Source of the DNA: Burkholderiales bacterium
Lineage (GTDB): Bacteria > Pseudomonadota > Gammaproteobacteria > Burkholderiales > Burkholderiaceae_C
Direction: 5' to 3'
Assembly: GCA_028868305.1 (NCBI GenBank)
Contig: JAGWUS010000002.1
Location: 62,001 to 126,000, forward strand
Length of the DNA stretch: 64,000 bases
Shown: positions 8,305 to 17,782 of the stretch, piece after piece
Layout of the letters: each line of letters starts with the position of its first letter
Position numbering within the stretch: position 1 is the stretch's first letter
Translations under genes and position numbers: made by a program
The notes under the pieces: generated by a model
Database searches by the model: none
Told to the model about the DNA's origin: nothing
Seen by the model: only the letters and a program-made list of their open reading frames with translations

Positions 8305-9249
8305 ATGATCATGTGTTGCATGAGTAAATTCGATTGGTCGGATCTGGACGCCCACCTTCTGCAACTGCTGGTGGCGGTGGTGGAGGCGGGCAGCATCACC
8401 GGTGCAGCGCAGCGCCTGGGTGTTACGCAGTCGGCGGTGAGCCATCTGCTGGACAAGCTTCGTGGCATTACCGGCGACCCGCTGTTTGTCAAAAGCGGGC
8501 GCGGCATTGTGGCTACCGCGCGGGCGGAAACCATGGCGGGGCAGGCGCATGAGTTGCTGCGGCAACTGCAGCAGTTTGCCCACAGCGCCGAGTTCGACCC
8601 GGCGCGCTGGAAGGCGTCCATCACCATTGCGGCCAACGATTTCCAGCGCGATTTGCTGCTGCCCGCTTTTGCGAGCCGCCTGCGCCTGGCCGCGCCGCTG
8701 GTGCAACTGCGGGTGATTCCTTCCGCGGTGCCCCGGCTGGAGACCTTGCGCTCCGATGCATGCCAACTGGTCATCAGCCCGCGCCCGCCGGACGGCACCG
8801 ACATCCTGCAAAAGCGTTTGTTTGAAACGGAACACCGGGTGTTTTATGACGCCACCCAACGCGATGCACCGCGAAGCAAAGCCGAGTACCAGGCGGCCGA
8901 CCACGCCACCGTGGTCTATGAGGACAACCGAGGGCTGGATGTGGACCAGCAATTGCAAGCGCGCGGCGTGGTGCGCCGCTTTGCGGTAAGGGTGCCGGGC
9001 TTCAGCGGATTGCCAGCGTTTGTACGTGGGACCACCTTGTTGGTGACAGCACCGCAGTTGCTAGAGCGCACATCACTGACCGCGCTGGCCAGCGCCCCGG
9101 TGCCAGTGCCTTGCCCGACCATGCCCATGTATCTGATCTGGCACGCCCGCTACCAGCAGGACCCGGCGCACCGCTGGCTGCGTGCGCAACTCGAGGCGGT
9201 GGTGGCACCCGCATTGAGTTCTCCGCGAAGCTCCGGTACGATTCACTGA
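8305..9249 (+). CDS. LysR-family regulator, probably of the lig genes
   Basis: A 314-residue LysR-type activator. The N-terminal winged HTH has AGSITGAAQRLGVTQSAVSHLLDKLR, followed by a substrate-binding domain to the C-terminus. ATG at 8305 gives M-I-M-C-C-M; the ATG at 8320 (MSKFDWSDLD) gives a more typical LysR beginning and may be the true start. It is divergent from ligA. The effector is likely an aromatic acid or ring-cleavage product, inferred only from context. Its TGA overlaps the ppk2 ATG by one base. Confidence 0.88.
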   Translation: MIMCCMSKFDWSDLDAHLLQLLVAVVEAGSITGAAQRLGVTQSAVSHLLDKLRGITGDPLFVKSGRGIVATARAETMAGQAHELLRQLQQFAHSAEFDPARWKASITIAANDFQRDLLLPAFASRLRLAAPLVQLRVIPSAVPRLETLRSDACQLVISPRPPDGTDILQKRLFETEHRVFYDATQRDAPRSKAEYQAADHATVVYEDNRGLDVDQQLQARGVVRRFAVRVPGFSGLPAFVRGTTLLVTAPQLLERTSLTALASAPVPVPCPTMPMYLIWHARYQQDPAHRWLRAQLEAVVAPALSSPRSSGTIH

Positions 9250-10058
9250 TGAAAAAGTCAAAAAATGGTAAGGGCAACAAGCCTGGCAAGCTCGACAAAG
9301 ATACCTACTATGAGCGACTCGCCGCGATGCAGTTGGAGCTCAATGAAGTGGCGCGCTGGCTACTGCATACCGGCAAGCGACTTGTCGTGGTGATTGAGGG
9401 CCGCGATACCGCAGGCAAGGGCGGTGTCATTGCCGCGATGGCAGAAAGCCTGAACACGCGCCAGTGCCGTACCGTGGCGCTGGCCAAGCCCAGCGATCTG
9501 GAGAAAACGCAGTGGTATTTCCAGCGCTACGTTTCGCACCTGCCGGGTGCAGGGGAGATCGTGCTGTTTGACCGGAGCTGGTACAACCGTGCCGGCGTCG
9601 AGCGCGTGATGGGCTTCTGCACGCCAAAGGAAACCAAGGCGTTCCTGCGGCAGGCGCCTGTGTTCGAGAGAATGCTGGTTGACGATGGCATCCTGCTTTT
9701 CAAGTACTGGCTGACGGTCGACCAGGCACAGCAGGAACAGCGCTTTGCTGAGCGGGCAGCCGAACCACTCAAGCGCTGGAAACTCAGCCCCATCGATATG
9801 AAGGCGCGCGAAAAATATGCCGAATACGGCCTTGCCCGCGACGCCATGCTGGAGGCTACCCACAAGCCCAAAACACCGTGGACGCTGGTCGATTTCAACG
9901 ACCAGCGCCTGGGCCGGCTGACCTTGATTCGCCACTTGCTGGACCATATCCCCGAGCGTCGTGTTCCCGAAACTTTAGTCGAATTTGCTCCGCTGGGCCA
10001 TGTGCCCTTGCGCGAGAAATTCGGCACCCTACCCAAGCCCATCGCCCCTGTGGCCTGA
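9249..10058 (+). CDS. ppk2: Polyphosphate kinase 2 (PPK2 family)
   Basis: Transfers phosphate between polyphosphate and nucleoside phosphates. Walker A is IEGRDTAGKGG, the lid/DR region is LFDRSWYNRAGVE, and the family block TPKETKAFLRQAPVFERMLVDDGI follows. The start ATG at 9249 overlaps the LysR stop (TGATG), giving MKKSKNGKGNKPGK and 269 residues, the usual single-domain length. A longer frame from 9111 runs through the LysR gene and is rejected. Whether it prefers GDP or ADP cannot be told here. Confidence 0.93.
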   Translation: MKKSKNGKGNKPGKLDKDTYYERLAAMQLELNEVARWLLHTGKRLVVVIEGRDTAGKGGVIAAMAESLNTRQCRTVALAKPSDLEKTQWYFQRYVSHLPGAGEIVLFDRSWYNRAGVERVMGFCTPKETKAFLRQAPVFERMLVDDGILLFKYWLTVDQAQQEQRFAERAAEPLKRWKLSPIDMKAREKYAEYGLARDAMLEATHKPKTPWTLVDFNDQRLGRLTLIRHLLDHIPERRVPETLVEFAPLGHVPLREKFGTLPKPIAPVA

Positions 10059-10244
10059 CCGCCGCGCCGCCTGGCGACGGCATCGGTAGTCACTCACAAC
10101 CCAGTGAAACACCATCTCACTCGATGGTTTCGGTGCTGGCCCTGACCAGGTCATCAGCAACCGACTCGGCGTGGGCGACACCTAGCTGCATGGCTGGGCC
10201 CTTTCTATACAATCGTTTCAGAAGTGCTTGTTCGGCAATGATTA

Positions 10245-10292
10245 AGCTCTAGCCCGCACACAGTATGCGCAAGCAGCTATGAAATTCATAGT
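10245..10292. repeat. Dispersed intergenic repeat, copy 2
   Basis: Contains CTCTAGCCCGCACACAG and then AGCAGCTATGAAATTCATAG; the last part is itself an inverted repeat (CTATGAAATTCATAG). It sits between the convergent ppk2 and argP. The remainder of the 237-bp gap (10059-10244) shows a TATACAAT box at about 10206 that also occurs before the rubredoxin gene, but no gene that I can support. Confidence 0.6.
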
Positions 10293-10295
10293 GAT

Positions 10296-11186
10296 TTATT
10301 GAAGTGCGGACTGCGCAGCGGCCAGAATCTGGCGGGTCAAGCCGTCGAGCAAGGCCGATGTCGCCCGCGCCTGCTGCCAGTACAGGGGCACATCCAGCGA
10401 GGTGCCGGGAATCAGTTCAATCAGTGAGCCGTCCTGGAGGTGCTGGGTGATCAGGGCCTGTGGGTGCAGGCCCCAGCCCATGCCGGCCAGGGTGGCTGTC
10501 ACAAAAGCCTGCGGTGAGGGCAGCATGTGCCGTGGCAGTTCCACATGCCGGTGGCACAGGCGATGCGCCCAGCGCGTCTGCAACTCGTCCTTGGTGTTGA
10601 AGACCAGGCTGGGCGCACGCGCCAGGCTGCCCGCACCGACTCCATCGAAAAAATAGCGCTTCACGAAGGCTGGACTGGCCGCCGCCAGGTAGCGCATGGC
10701 GCCCAGGGGTCGGCTGTTGCAGCCAACGGCAGGGCGGGCCGTACCGGTCACGGCGGCCAGCACGGTGCCGCTGCGCAGCCATTCCGACGTATGGTCCTGG
10801 TCGTCCACGGTCACCTCCATCAGCACGGGCGCATCGGCGGCAAAAGAGGCCACCGCGGGCGTGAACCAGGTGGCCAGACTGTCCGCATTTACTGCAATGG
10901 GCAGGCGCACCCGGACCGGGCCTTCTGGTGCGAACGCCGGCAGGCCGTCCTGCAACTCCTGCTCCAGCAGGCGCACGCGGTCAACATGCTGGCACAGGCG
11001 CCGGCCCATGTCGGTGGCATGGCAAGGCTGCCCGCGCACCACCAGTGCGCACCCCACACGCTCCTCCAGCAGCCGGATGCGCTGCGAAATGGCCGACGGT
11101 GTGACGTGGAGCGCGCGGGCGGCGCGCTCGAAGCTGCCTTCGCGAATGACAGCCGCCAGCGCAGAGAGGGATGCATAGTCCAGCAT
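10296..11186 (-). CDS. argP: ArgP/LysG-type LysR regulator
   Basis: LysR-type regulator of 296 residues with HTH EGSFERAARALHVTPSAISQRI and the ArgP hallmark spacing (RLLEERVGCALVVRG). Family members sense lysine/arginine and switch on the divergent exporter. Here the exporter gene starts 73 bp away on the other strand, in the classic argP-argO arrangement. The intergenic stretch is AT-rich (11187-11240), suiting an ArgP site and overlapping promoters. Confidence 0.93.
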   Translation of the reverse strand: MLDYASLSALAAVIREGSFERAARALHVTPSAISQRIRLLEERVGCALVVRGQPCHATDMGRRLCQHVDRVRLLEQELQDGLPAFAPEGPVRVRLPIAVNADSLATWFTPAVASFAADAPVLMEVTVDDQDHTSEWLRSGTVLAAVTGTARPAVGCNSRPLGAMRYLAAASPAFVKRYFFDGVGAGSLARAPSLVFNTKDELQTRWAHRLCHRHVELPRHMLPSPQAFVTATLAGMGWGLHPQALITQHLQDGSLIELIPGTSLDVPLYWQQARATSALLDGLTRQILAAAQSALQ

Positions 11187-11259
11187 GAAGTTAGTTTTTC
11201 TTAATTTTCTTTAGTAAAGATAGTTTGTCTTTATTTTGCAGGACGGGCAAGCTAGGCCC

Positions 11260-11910
11260 ATGTTTTCTTTGTCCGACACCGCATCTTTCTTTTTTCCCGT
11301 GTTTGTTCAGGCCCTGGCGCTGAGCTTCGGGCTCATCGTGGCCATTGGTGCGCAGAATGCCTTTGTGCTGCGCCAGGGCTTGCGCCGCGAGCATGTGGGC
11401 AGCGTGGTGCTGTTCTGTGCACTGGCCGATGCATTGCTGATCACGGCCGGCGTCATGGGCATGGCGCAGGCTCTGGGGGATCGCCCCGATCTGGCACGTG
11501 CGCTGGCACTGGCTGGCGCCGCCTTCCTTGGGTTCTACGGGCTGCAGGCGCTGCGCCGTGCACGGCATGCGCACCGCTTGCAGGCCGCCGATGGTGGCGC
11601 GGGTCTGAGCCGCACCGCCGCAATGGCGCAGGCCGCAGCCTTTACGTTGCTCAATCCCCACGTGTACCTGGACACGGTCTTGCTGGTGGGCAGCATCGGC
11701 GCCCAGCAGCCCGCGGCATTACGCGGCTGGTTTGTGGCGGGAGCCAGCACCGCCAGCCTGCTATGGTTCGGGCTGCTGGGCTTTGGCGCCCGCTGGCTGG
11801 CGCCCTGGTTTGCCCGACCCCGGGCATGGCAGGTACTGGATGGGCTGATTGGCCTGACCATGTGGGTGCTGGCTGCCCTGCTGGTGCGGCATGTTGTTAA
11901 CGGTGTTTGA
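11260..11910 (+). CDS. argO: ArgO/LysE-type basic amino acid exporter
   Basis: Inner-membrane exporter of 216 residues with the LysE-family N-terminus GLIVAIGAQNAFVLRQGLRR and about six helices. ATG at 11260 (MFSLSDTASFFF) is preferred over an upstream TTG at 11236. The divergent argP gene indicates induction by lysine or arginine excess. The PaiB-like gene begins 10 bp downstream and probably shares the transcript. Confidence 0.92.
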   Translation: MFSLSDTASFFFPVFVQALALSFGLIVAIGAQNAFVLRQGLRREHVGSVVLFCALADALLITAGVMGMAQALGDRPDLARALALAGAAFLGFYGLQALRRARHAHRLQAADGGAGLSRTAAMAQAAAFTLLNPHVYLDTVLLVGSIGAQQPAALRGWFVAGASTASLLWFGLLGFGARWLAPWFARPRAWQVLDGLIGLTMWVLAALLVRHVVNGV

Positions 11911-11919
11911 AGGATTGAA

Positions 11920-12561
11920 ATGTACGTTGCAAAGCATCACCAGTTCAACGACCGCGAAGCAATCTTCACGCTGATGGATTCCTATCCATTGGGCGCGTGG
12001 GTGTGCGCAGGCAGCGGCGGCCTGGTGGCCAACCACCTGCCTTTTTTTCTGGACCGGAGCCAAGGGCCTTCTGGCACCCTGATCGGCCATGTAGCGCGTG
12101 CCAACCCTGTTTGGCGCGCACTGCCTACTGCCACCGCATCAGTCGTCATGTTTCAGGGGCCACAGGCTTACATCACGCCCGGCTGGTACCCCGGTAAAGC
12201 CGAACATGGCAAGGTGGTACCCACCTGGAACTATGGGGTCGCCCATGCACATGGCGTTGCCAGAGCCATCGAGGACCGTTACTGGCTGCTCAACATGCTG
12301 AACCGGCTCACCAACGTGCACGAGGCCAGTCAGCCGGCCCCGTGGCGCGTGGAAGACGCACCGGCGGACTACATCGACAGCATGCTACGTGCCATTGTGG
12401 GCATCGAGATCCCCATCGACCGGCTGGAGGGCAAGCTCAAGGCCAGCCAGGACGAGGATTTGCAGGATAGGATCGGCACTGTCACCGGATTGCAGTCGGC
12501 CCCGGGTGACGGAGCGCGTGCCATGGCGGGGCTGGTGAAGATGGCCATCCATGGTAAATAG
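11920..12561 (+). CDS. PaiB-family FMN-binding protein
   Basis: A 213-residue protein of the PaiB/FMN-binding split-barrel family (start MYVAKHHQFND; central GPQAYITPGWYPGKAEHGKVVPTWNY block). Members are annotated as transcriptional regulators in Bacillus, but many are uncharacterised flavoproteins. It lies 10 bp after argO with the terminator at 12591 following, so the two form a short operon. No DNA-binding domain is visible and a regulatory role is not assumed. Confidence 0.85.
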   Translation: MYVAKHHQFNDREAIFTLMDSYPLGAWVCAGSGGLVANHLPFFLDRSQGPSGTLIGHVARANPVWRALPTATASVVMFQGPQAYITPGWYPGKAEHGKVVPTWNYGVAHAHGVARAIEDRYWLLNMLNRLTNVHEASQPAPWRVEDAPADYIDSMLRAIVGIEIPIDRLEGKLKASQDEDLQDRIGTVTGLQSAPGDGARAMAGLVKMAIHGK

Positions 12562-12590
12562 CGCCCTCACTTGAAAAAAGAAAACAAAAA

Positions 12591-12613
12591 AGCAGCCCTG
12601 GAGGCTGCTTTTT
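12591..12613. terminator. Bidirectional rho-independent terminator
   Basis: AGCAGCC-CTGGA-GGCTGCT stem-loop followed by TTTT, and preceded by an A-rich run (12574-12590) that forms a T tract on the other strand. It lies between the end of the PaiB-like gene and the convergent lipoprotein gene ending at 12632, so it can serve both. Confidence 0.88.
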
Positions 12614-12631
12614 CGCGGCACACACTACTGT

Positions 12632-14461
12632 TTATAGTGCCGAAGCTGCGTCGAATACTGCTTTCGCTTGCGCATGACAAAACGGCGGTTCGTAGGTGCC
12701 GTGGTAATTGCCGTAGTAGGTTGCAGGGCTGCTGGACAGTACCGTGGCGTAGGTGGTTTGCACGAAGGAATCAACGTCCACCGATGTCACATTGCTCAGG
12801 TTGCGACTGTCAAAGTCAGCCTTCATCACTGCCTGGTGAATTGCGGGCGGCACGGTCGGGTCGCCTGAGCCACCGCACAGCAGAACCTTGGATTTCGGAC
12901 TCCAGCCCAGAAGGTCGTTCTTTTTGCCAGCCAAAAACAGTGGGCTATTGTTGTTGGTCTGAGAGTCAGTGATGAATGCCGACTGGAACAGCGCGTCGCG
13001 GGCTTGATTCGGTGTCTCACCCATGGCGCCAGGCAGTTTGCCTGTTGTGACCAGGGTGGTGTAGGTCAGCGTTGGGCTGGGCAGCAGGCTCTCGATCCCG
13101 GTTGCGTAGGTGGTTTTGAACGCCGCGTTGACATCGGTGTAAATATTGCCATAGACCTTCTGCCAAGCGGTGACCAAATAAGGCACAAAAAACTGATAAC
13201 CAGCAATGGCGTTTGTCAATTTGAACGAACCAGACAGGTTGTAGGGTCCCGCCAAGTGGGCGCCAGCAATGACGTTGATTTCCGCCGAGTTGTCACGCTC
13301 TATGGCGCGATGTGCTGCCATGGAGGAGTGTCCACCTTGGGAATAACCGGTGAGCATGACCTTGCCTGACAATGTTGCGCCAACGGAAGTTGCTGCATTA
13401 CGCGCTGCCCGGATCGAGTCGATGATGACACTGGCTTCCGAGTCGGCATGCAGGTACGGGTGGTAGGGGTAGGCGGAATCCGCGAAACCCAGGTAATCGG
13501 TCGCAACGACCGCATAGCCTTTGGCCGCGTACATGGCGATGAGCAGGAAAGTTTCGCCGTCCGCCGGGTTGGCAAGGGTGCGTGGCTTCTGTACATCAGT
13601 GCCTTTGGCATAGGCGACCAAACCTGCTGCTGTGGTGCAAGCCCCGGTTGGGACGAGCATGACACCGGACGAATTCGTTGCTTCGCCGGAAACGCCAATG
13701 GTCTTGTAGTTCAGCTTCACGACTTTGACGTCACAGGTAGCGGGCCCGGTCAACGCCTGAAGGCCATTTAAGCTAGTCACACCATTGATATAGCTTGCAG
13801 TTAAAGTGGCAATTGTTGCCGCATTACCAATAAGTTTGCCGCGGTCAAGCGTCGCATCCAGTGCGCCACCGGTAGCTGCACCCACACGCAAATCGTCGTA
13901 GGACTTGCCTGCCGCCTTCAACGCAATATTCAGAGTGTCCAAGAGTGCGTCGTCAGAATCCCCTACTTTGAACGTTCCAGTCAGAAGATCGGAACTTGGG
14001 GCGCCACCTGCCAATAAAAGAGCTTGTGCGCGTGCGTAGGCCTTTGCTGCCGTCAAACCATTTTGAATGGTACTTCCCGTTGTTGCGTCGAAAGCCGCAA
14101 AAGCATCCGCAGGCCTACCCCCCAACGCCCTGGCAACGACCATGTCTGCCAGTGGCGTCACGTTGATGCGCCCGGATGCGGTCGCAAAACTGTGCAGCGT
14201 GATCGGGCCTTTGGTGACTTGAATCATGCACGGTACTGCGCGATCACCCAGTTTCAGCGTAAAGGTACCGTCTGAAGCGGTGCTGGTGGACAATGAAGTT
14301 CCAGACGCGCATTTGGCTGCAACTGATGCGTTGGACAAAGCCGCTCCAGTAGCTGCCAGGCCCGATAAAACCGGACCGTCTCCTCCGCCACCGCCCCCGC
14401 CACAACCTATGAGTACCACCGCGGCGCTTACGCTTGCGGCAATGAGTTTGAACTTGGTCAT
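12632..14461 (-). CDS. Secretory-lipase-type alpha/beta hydrolase, lipoprotein
   Basis: Start is taken at ATG 14459-14461 (MTKFKLIAASVSAAVVLIGC), with a GGAAG ribosome site just upstream; a longer frame from 14497 lacks a signal peptide. A lipobox (VLIGC) and a run of glycines follow, so the mature protein is lipid-anchored. Residues about 45-110 resemble a carboxypeptidase-regulatory-like beta domain. The rest is an alpha/beta hydrolase with nucleophile elbow GYSQGGHSS and a late PAIHQ histidine region. 609 residues. Similar to the fungal-type secretory lipase family (PF03583); the substrate is unknown. Confidence 0.82.
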   Translation of the reverse strand: MTKFKLIAASVSAAVVLIGCGGGGGGGDGPVLSGLAATGAALSNASVAAKCASGTSLSTSTASDGTFTLKLGDRAVPCMIQVTKGPITLHSFATASGRINVTPLADMVVARALGGRPADAFAAFDATTGSTIQNGLTAAKAYARAQALLLAGGAPSSDLLTGTFKVGDSDDALLDTLNIALKAAGKSYDDLRVGAATGGALDATLDRGKLIGNAATIATLTASYINGVTSLNGLQALTGPATCDVKVVKLNYKTIGVSGEATNSSGVMLVPTGACTTAAGLVAYAKGTDVQKPRTLANPADGETFLLIAMYAAKGYAVVATDYLGFADSAYPYHPYLHADSEASVIIDSIRAARNAATSVGATLSGKVMLTGYSQGGHSSMAAHRAIERDNSAEINVIAGAHLAGPYNLSGSFKLTNAIAGYQFFVPYLVTAWQKVYGNIYTDVNAAFKTTYATGIESLLPSPTLTYTTLVTTGKLPGAMGETPNQARDALFQSAFITDSQTNNNSPLFLAGKKNDLLGWSPKSKVLLCGGSGDPTVPPAIHQAVMKADFDSRNLSNVTSVDVDSFVQTTYATVLSSSPATYYGNYHGTYEPPFCHAQAKAVFDAASAL

Positions 14462-14577
14462 CTTCCAGTCTCCGTGTTTGATCGTACGAAATAGCACGAT
14501 CGTTCTGTTTAATAATTTTAGGGAGCGACTTACATTGGAAATATGCGGACAAACCCGCTATCTGTCGCGGGAGTTAC

Positions 14578-14690
14578 TCTTTGCTGCTCAGCCTTTGTAC
14601 ATTTGCGCTTGCTGCCTTCTTGGCATGTTCTGCCGTAGCAAACTCTGCGATTGCAAAGCCTCCAATGGTTAAAACGCAAGTGTTCGCGTA
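14578..14690 (-). pseudogene. Possible gene remnant (minus strand)
   Basis: Within the 387-bp gap before miaB, the minus strand reads an open frame ending in IAEFATAEHAKKAASANV and a TAA at about 14578, with protein-like composition but no start codon after the upstream TGA. It could be the tail of a decayed gene or chance. I do not recognise it. Confidence 0.25.
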
Positions 14691-14852
14691 TCACCGTGTA
14701 ATGGTGGCGACTTCGAGGTGACCTACGCCAAGCCTCAGAAGCTGGCAGCCGCATTGAAGGCAGGCTACCAGCCAGAGCAGCTTGATGCAATCTACAAGAC
14801 AGTTGGCAACATGAACGCTGCCCCTGAAAGATCCGCTTGCCCCACCGCTTAG
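14673..14852 (+). pseudogene. Possible gene remnant or small ORF (plus strand)
   Basis: The plus strand reads GDFEVTYAKPQKLAAALKAG, continuing to a TAG at 14850-14852, with protein-like composition. A GTG at 14718 could start a 44-residue peptide, otherwise it is the truncated end of a lost gene (in-frame TAA at 14670). The stop overlaps the last bases of miaB on the other strand. Not recognised. Confidence 0.3.
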
Positions 14853-16168
14853 AGCACCTCGCCCCGCAGGGTGTAGCTCCGGGTTTCCGTGATTTTCACA
14901 TCGATGAGCTGGCCGACCAGGGACGCGTCGCCCGCAAAGTTGACCACGCGGTTGCACTCGGTGCGGCCCATCAGCTCGCCGTTGTCCCGCTTGGAAGCCC
15001 CTTCCACCAGGATGCGCTGCACCGTGCCCAGGCGCTGTTCGCTGATCCGGGTGATGTTGGCGTTAATGGCGGCCTGCAGTTCCTGCAGGCGGGCCAGCTT
15101 CACCTCGTGCGGCGTGCCGTCGTGCAGGTTGGCGGCGGGTGTACCGGGGCGCGGGCTGAAGATGAATGAAAACGAGTTGTCAAAGCCCACTTCGTCAATC
15201 AGCTTCATCATCCTGCGGAAGTCGTCGTCGGTCTCGCCGGGGAAGCCGACGATGAAGTCCGAGCTGATGGACATGTCCGGGCGGATGGCGCGCAGCTTGC
15301 GGATGGTGCTCTTGTATTCCATGGCGGTGTAGCCGCGCTTCATGGCCATCAGAATCTTGTCGCTGCCGTGCTGCACCGGCAGGTGCAGGTGGCTCACCAG
15401 TTTGGGCAGCTTCTCGTAGGCGGCAATCAGGCTGGGCGTGAATTCGTTGGGGTGGCTGGTGGTGTAGCGGATGCGCTCGATGCCGGGAATGTCAGACACG
15501 TATTCCAGCAGCGTCGCAAAGTCAGCCATCTCGTTGGTGCCGCCCATCGTGTGGCGCCAGGCATTCACGTTTTGACCCAGCAAATTCACCTCTTTCACGC
15601 CCTGATCGGCCAGGCCGGCAATCTCCACCAGCACGTCTTCAAACGGGCGGTTCACTTCTTCGCCGCGCGTGTAGGGCACCACGCAGTAGCTGCAGTATTT
15701 GGAGCAGCCTTCCATGATGCTCACGAAGGCCGATGCACCGTCTACCTTGGCAGGCGGTAGGTGGTCGAACTTCTCGATCTCGGGGAAGCTGATGTCCACC
15801 TGGGGCTTGTTCAACGCCTTGCGCGCGTTGAGCATCTCGGGCAGGCGGTGCAGGGTTTGCGGGCCAAACACCACGTCTACATAGGGAGCGCGCTTGATGA
15901 TCTCGGCGCCCTCCTGGCTGGCCACACAGCCGCCCACACCAATCTGCACGCCCTTGGACTTGAGGTGCTTGATGCGGCCCAGGTCGGAAAACACTTTCTC
16001 CTGCGCCTTCTCGCGCACCGAGCAGGTGTTGAAGAGGATCAGGTCGGCCTGCTCCACATCGTCGGTGGGCTCGTAGCCCTGGGCTGCACCGAGCACGTCG
16101 GCCATTTTGTCCGAGTCGTACTCGTTCATCTGGCAACCGAAGGTTTTGATAAAGACTTTTTTGGACAT
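14849..16168 (-). CDS. miaB: MiaB, tRNA-2-methylthio-N6-isopentenyladenosine synthase
   Basis: Radical-SAM methylthiotransferase acting on A37 of tRNAs that read UNN codons. The start ATG at 16166-16168 gives [20 protein letters not shown]; a longer upstream frame is rejected. The UPF0004 domain has cysteines in TFGCQMN and LFNTCSVRE. The radical-SAM cluster motif is [16 protein letters not shown], and a TRAM domain ends the protein ([14 protein letters not shown]). 439 residues, standard. It is a single gene with a dispersed repeat just upstream. Confidence 0.97.
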   Translation of the reverse strand: MSKKVFIKTFGCQMNEYDSDKMADVLGAAQGYEPTDDVEQADLILFNTCSVREKAQEKVFSDLGRIKHLKSKGVQIGVGGCVASQEGAEIIKRAPYVDVVFGPQTLHRLPEMLNARKALNKPQVDISFPEIEKFDHLPPAKVDGASAFVSIMEGCSKYCSYCVVPYTRGEEVNRPFEDVLVEIAGLADQGVKEVNLLGQNVNAWRHTMGGTNEMADFATLLEYVSDIPGIERIRYTTSHPNEFTPSLIAAYEKLPKLVSHLHLPVQHGSDKILMAMKRGYTAMEYKSTIRKLRAIRPDMSISSDFIVGFPGETDDDFRRMMKLIDEVGFDNSFSFIFSPRPGTPAANLHDGTPHEVKLARLQELQAAINANITRISEQRLGTVQRILVEGASKRDNGELMGRTECNRVVNFAGDASLVGQLIDVKITETRSYTLRGEVL

Positions 16169-16182
16169 GGCAGGTCCTGCAA

Positions 16183-16222
16183 TGCTATGAATTTGAGAGC
16201 TGCTCGTGCAGGCGGTACGGGG
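16183..16222. repeat. Dispersed intergenic repeat, copy 3
   Basis: Reverse-oriented copy: GCTATGAATTTGAGAGCTGC then TCGTGCAGGCGG. On the minus strand this reads GCAGCTCTCAAATTCATAGC, matching copies 2 and 4. It lies between miaB and the small exported protein, so a miaB promoter must overlap or flank it. Confidence 0.5.
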
Positions 16223-16257
16223 GCCAATCCCCGAAAAGGCTTGAACCCCGGGCTTGA

Positions 16258-16656
16258 TTACGGGGCGAACGAATACGAGGGGGCGGCAGGAAGGAGCCTG
16301 GCTTCGACGTCGGTGAGAACCCAGACCTCGTGCAGCATGCCCTGCGACTCGCGCAAGGTCATGACCGGCAGGATCTGGCCAATTAATGAGGCCGACAGTA
16401 CCAGCATGCCATTGGCGCCGCGGATGCGGGCACCAGGGGACAGGCGATCGACTTTGTTGTTCAGCAGGACTTGCGGTGGCGCCACGACCACCAGCGTGCC
16501 GCGTACGGCTTTGGGCGGGAAGGTGCGCACCGCGACCGACGCGGTACCGGTGGTGTCGGTCAGTACCTGGGTGGTGGGGCTGGTCTGGGCCGCTGCCAGC
16601 AGGGGCAGGGCAGTTAGCAGGCAAAGTACGTTCAAGGTGCGAAGGCAGCGGTTCAT
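16258..16656 (-). CDS. Exported hypothetical protein
   Basis: A 132-residue protein with a signal peptide ([20 protein letters not shown], cleavage probably after AAA or AQT). The mature part is a small, mostly beta-rich chain with no motif I recognise and few cysteines. It stands alone between miaB and an aldo/keto reductase. Function unknown; an envelope or periplasmic location is the only safe inference. Confidence 0.72.
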   Translation of the reverse strand: MNRCLRTLNVLCLLTALPLLAAAQTSPTTQVLTDTTGTASVAVRTFPPKAVRGTLVVVAPPQVLLNNKVDRLSPGARIRGANGMLVLSASLIGQILPVMTLRESQGMLHEVWVLTDVEARLLPAAPSYSFAP

Positions 16657-16698
16657 GGTGTGTATCCAGAGGCTTGCTTGTGGGAAGGGAATCCTAAC

Positions 16699-17703
16699 TC
16701 AAAACACTTCGGTGTCGACTTCGCTGTTGCCCTGTGGGTTGTAGCGGCTGCCCACCACGTTGCCGGAGTGAATCAGGCTGTCCAGCCGGGTCATGGTGTC
16801 CGCACTGAGCTTGACGTCTGCTGCGCCCAGGTCGTCATGCAGGTGTTCCACGCTGGTGGTGCCAGGGATGGGGATAATGTGCGGCGCCTTGTGCAGCAGC
16901 CAGGCAATAGCCAGTTGGGCCATGCTGCAGCCCAGCTCCCGGGCCAGCGCGCGGTAGGCGGGCAGCAGCGCCAGGTTGGCGGCGTAGCTTTCGGGCGCAA
17001 AGCGCGGCATCGCGCGGCGGATGTCTTTGGCGTCCAGGTTGCTCACATCGGTCAGGTCGCCACACAAAAAGCCGCGTGCCACCGGGCTGAAGGCAACAAA
17101 TGCCACGCCCAGTTCCTTGCAGGCATCGAGCACTGCAATTTCGGGGTTGCGCGTCCACAGTGAATATTCTGTTTGCAGGGCGGTGATGGGGTGCACGGCG
17201 TGTGCACGGCGCAGGGTGGTGGCCGACACTTCCGAGAGGCCAATGGTGCGGATCTTGCCTGCACGCACCAGATCGGCCAGGGCCCCCACGCTGTCTTCGA
17301 TCGGCACCTTTTTGTCCCAGCGGTGCAGGTAATACAGGTCAATCACGTCGGTGCGCAATCGGCGCAAGCTGTCTTCGCACTGTTGGCGAATCGTCTCTGG
17401 GTGGCCATCAATCACCCGCACCAGTTTGCCGTCGCCCGCAACATCCACCCCGCCCATGCCGCACTTGCTGGCCAAGGTGAAGCGGTTGCGGTGCGGCTGC
17501 ATCACTTTGCCGACCAGGGTTTCGTTGGCGCCAAAGCCATACAGCGTGGCGGTGTCAAACAGGGTGACGCCCGCGTCCAGCGCTTCGAGAAGTACGCGCT
17601 CACCTTGCTCGGGGGATACCGGCGCGCCGTAGGCGTGGCTGAGGTTCATGCAGCCCAGGCCAATGGCGCTGACCTGAAAAGGGCCTAAAGATCGTTGTTG
17701 CAT
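16699..17703 (-). CDS. Aldo/keto reductase
   Basis: NADP(H)-dependent TIM-barrel oxidoreductase of 334 residues. The catalytic tetrad is in place: Asp and Tyr in LFDTATLYGFGANE, Lys in TLASKCGMG, His in YYLHRWDKK. C-terminal cofactor-loop features include PIPGTTSVEHLHDDL. Start MQQRSLGPFQVSAIGLG at 17701-17703 is typical; the frame opening at 17751 would read through the tRNA terminator. Physiological substrate unknown. Confidence 0.92.
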   Translation of the reverse strand: MQQRSLGPFQVSAIGLGCMNLSHAYGAPVSPEQGERVLLEALDAGVTLFDTATLYGFGANETLVGKVMQPHRNRFTLASKCGMGGVDVAGDGKLVRVIDGHPETIRQQCEDSLRRLRTDVIDLYYLHRWDKKVPIEDSVGALADLVRAGKIRTIGLSEVSATTLRRAHAVHPITALQTEYSLWTRNPEIAVLDACKELGVAFVAFSPVARGFLCGDLTDVSNLDAKDIRRAMPRFAPESYAANLALLPAYRALARELGCSMAQLAIAWLLHKAPHIIPIPGTTSVEHLHDDLGAADVKLSADTMTRLDSLIHSGNVVGSRYNPQGNSEVDTEVF

Positions 17704-17736
17704 GGCAGCCTCCCCGAAGACAACAAAAAAAGCCAA

Positions 17737-17772
17737 ACAAAAAACCCGCACTAGCGTGTGCTGGTGCGGGTT
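17737..17772 (-). terminator. Rho-independent terminator of tRNA-Met
   Basis: On the minus strand AACCCGCAC and GTGCGGGTT pair around a 12-nt loop and are followed by a T-rich tract (A run at 17737-17744 on the plus strand). It lies directly downstream of tRNA-Met and just before the aldo/keto reductase start. Confidence 0.9.
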
Positions 17773-17782
17773 TCTGCTTGTT

